A stretch of 64,000 nucleotides of DNA. It comes from Clostridiales bacterium Firm_14 (lineage in GTDB: Bacteria > Bacillota > Clostridia > Saccharofermentanales > Saccharofermentanaceae). Shown in pieces: positions 63,411 to 64,000 of the stretch. A program made the translations under genes and the position numbers. The notes under the pieces are model-generated. The model saw only the letters and a program-made list of their open reading frames with translations. It did not search any database and had not been told where the DNA came from. Every line of letters starts with the position of its first letter. Position 1 is the first letter of the stretch. The DNA lies in assembly GCA_001604135.1 (NCBI GenBank), contig LVAT01000022.1:1-64000 (forward strand), read 5' to 3'.

Positions 63411-64000
63411 TTAGAAGGAGAGGTTATCCTGAACGTTCGTCTTGAACTGCTCGATAGCGCCATCTCTATCTACGTTGCCTTCTGCATACTGAGAAGCAGC
63501 ATCTGTGAAGTAACCATTGATGGTTTCATCATACTGTGTCATAGCCTTAGCAGAAGCATACTGGTTACCAGCGATGAATGCAGGGAATACGTTCTGGCCG
63601 CCGCAGAAGTCGAGCTTACCGTCGGACTTAGCCATAACTGTAGCAGAAGCTACTGTATCCTTAGCTGTAGCTGTGTTAGGATCGTTGTCCCAGTCTACAG
63701 ATCCGTTAGCCCAGAGATACTGGAGACCTGTATCAGAAGAGTCAAGAGTGATCCACTCGATGAGCTCTGCAACGCCTTCCTTCTTGCTTGTGTCCTTGTT
63801 ACCAAGAACCCATGTGCCGCCCCAGAAGAAGCCTACCGGCGGAGCGCAAACTCTCCACTGACCGAATGTGCCTTCACCAGCCTTGTTTCCACCGGAGTTA
63901 CCGATCATAACGTAGTTGATGAGCCAAGCAGGTCCGAAGAAAGCGAATACCTTCTGAGCGCCTTCGCCCTTCATGTCAGCATACCAAGCCTCAGACCAAC
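63411..64000 (-). CDS. Extracellular sugar-binding protein, N-terminus beyond window
   Basis: Stop at 63411-63413; the frame is open to base 64000 (about 196 residues visible), so only the C-terminal part is here and the lipobox is out of view. Landmarks of CUT1 binding proteins: FFGPAWLINYVMIGNSGG, CAPPVGFFWGGTWVLGN, KKEGVAELIEWI. It should capture the oligosaccharide for the two permeases downstream. Aromatic residues (Trp, Phe) are frequent, consistent with sugar stacking. Confidence 0.88.
   Translation of the reverse strand, partial: WSEAWYADMKGEGAQKVFAFFGPAWLINYVMIGNSGGNKAGEGTFGQWRVCAPPVGFFWGGTWVLGNKDTSKKEGVAELIEWITLDSSDTGLQYLWANGSVDWDNDPNTATAKDTVASATVMAKSDGKLDFCGGQNVFPAFIAGNQYASAKAMTQYDETINGYFTDAASQYAEGNVDRDGAIEQFKTNVQDNLSF

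Overview
The window reads as chromosomal DNA of a gut- or rumen-type Clostridia bacterium (Firmicutes, low-to-mid GC). The evidence is a T-box in front of aspS, RNase J, a bifunctional Rel protein, secG-rnr linkage, strong GGAGG ribosome sites, BspA-type leucine-rich surface proteins, and a GH3 glycosidase beside a CUT1 sugar transporter. I saw no rRNA, tRNA, phage, insertion sequence or CRISPR array. Species cannot be named from the sequence alone.

Layout. 1-1.75 kb: partial beta-helix surface protein. 1.9-7.75 kb (minus): secG, rnr, T-box-controlled aspS, mtaB. 7.9-12.7 kb (minus): Ca2+ P-type ATPase and an ABC exporter. 13.2-18.2 kb (minus): orphan EIIC/PfoR-like membrane protein, BspA-like LRR protein with a 32-residue ORF behind it, and a membrane protein. 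18.3-25.2 kb: a BtuFCD-type ABC importer facing metF, a stand-alone MetH reactivation domain and metH, a coherent B12-dependent methionine locus. 25.2-30.5 kb (minus): nucleoside phosphorylase, tautomerase and several lipoproteins or proteins of unknown function. 30.7-36.6 kb (minus): a TPP-riboswitch gene fusing the thiamine carrier ThiT to an aquaporin, then MATE, alpha/beta hydrolase, Xaa-Pro peptidase and serine acetyltransferase. 36.8-45.3 kb: AraC regulator, FtsX-type ABC system with heptad arrays, transglutaminase-LRR protein, proS. 45.5-55.6 kb: a 54-residue membrane protein, 3D-domain wall protein, RNase J, Rel, RecJ, a PD-(D/E)XK-like protein and ribosomal bS21. 55.7-57.9 kb (minus): GT-C-like membrane protein and a prepilin peptidase lacking one catalytic Asp. 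58-64 kb: GH3 beta-glycosidase, AraC regulator, two sugar permeases and a partial sugar-binding protein, probably one oligosaccharide-use locus.

The least explained structures are three intergenic arrays (about 37.7, 48.9 and 54.3 kb). Each has 9-bp arms recurring at an almost exact 74-bp period although the sequence between the arms has diverged. One array runs up to the ribosome site of the PD-(D/E)XK-like gene. The other standout is the ThiT-aquaporin fusion.

Starts were chosen from visible Shine-Dalgarno sites and family alignment. All family calls come from reading motifs; no database was searched.
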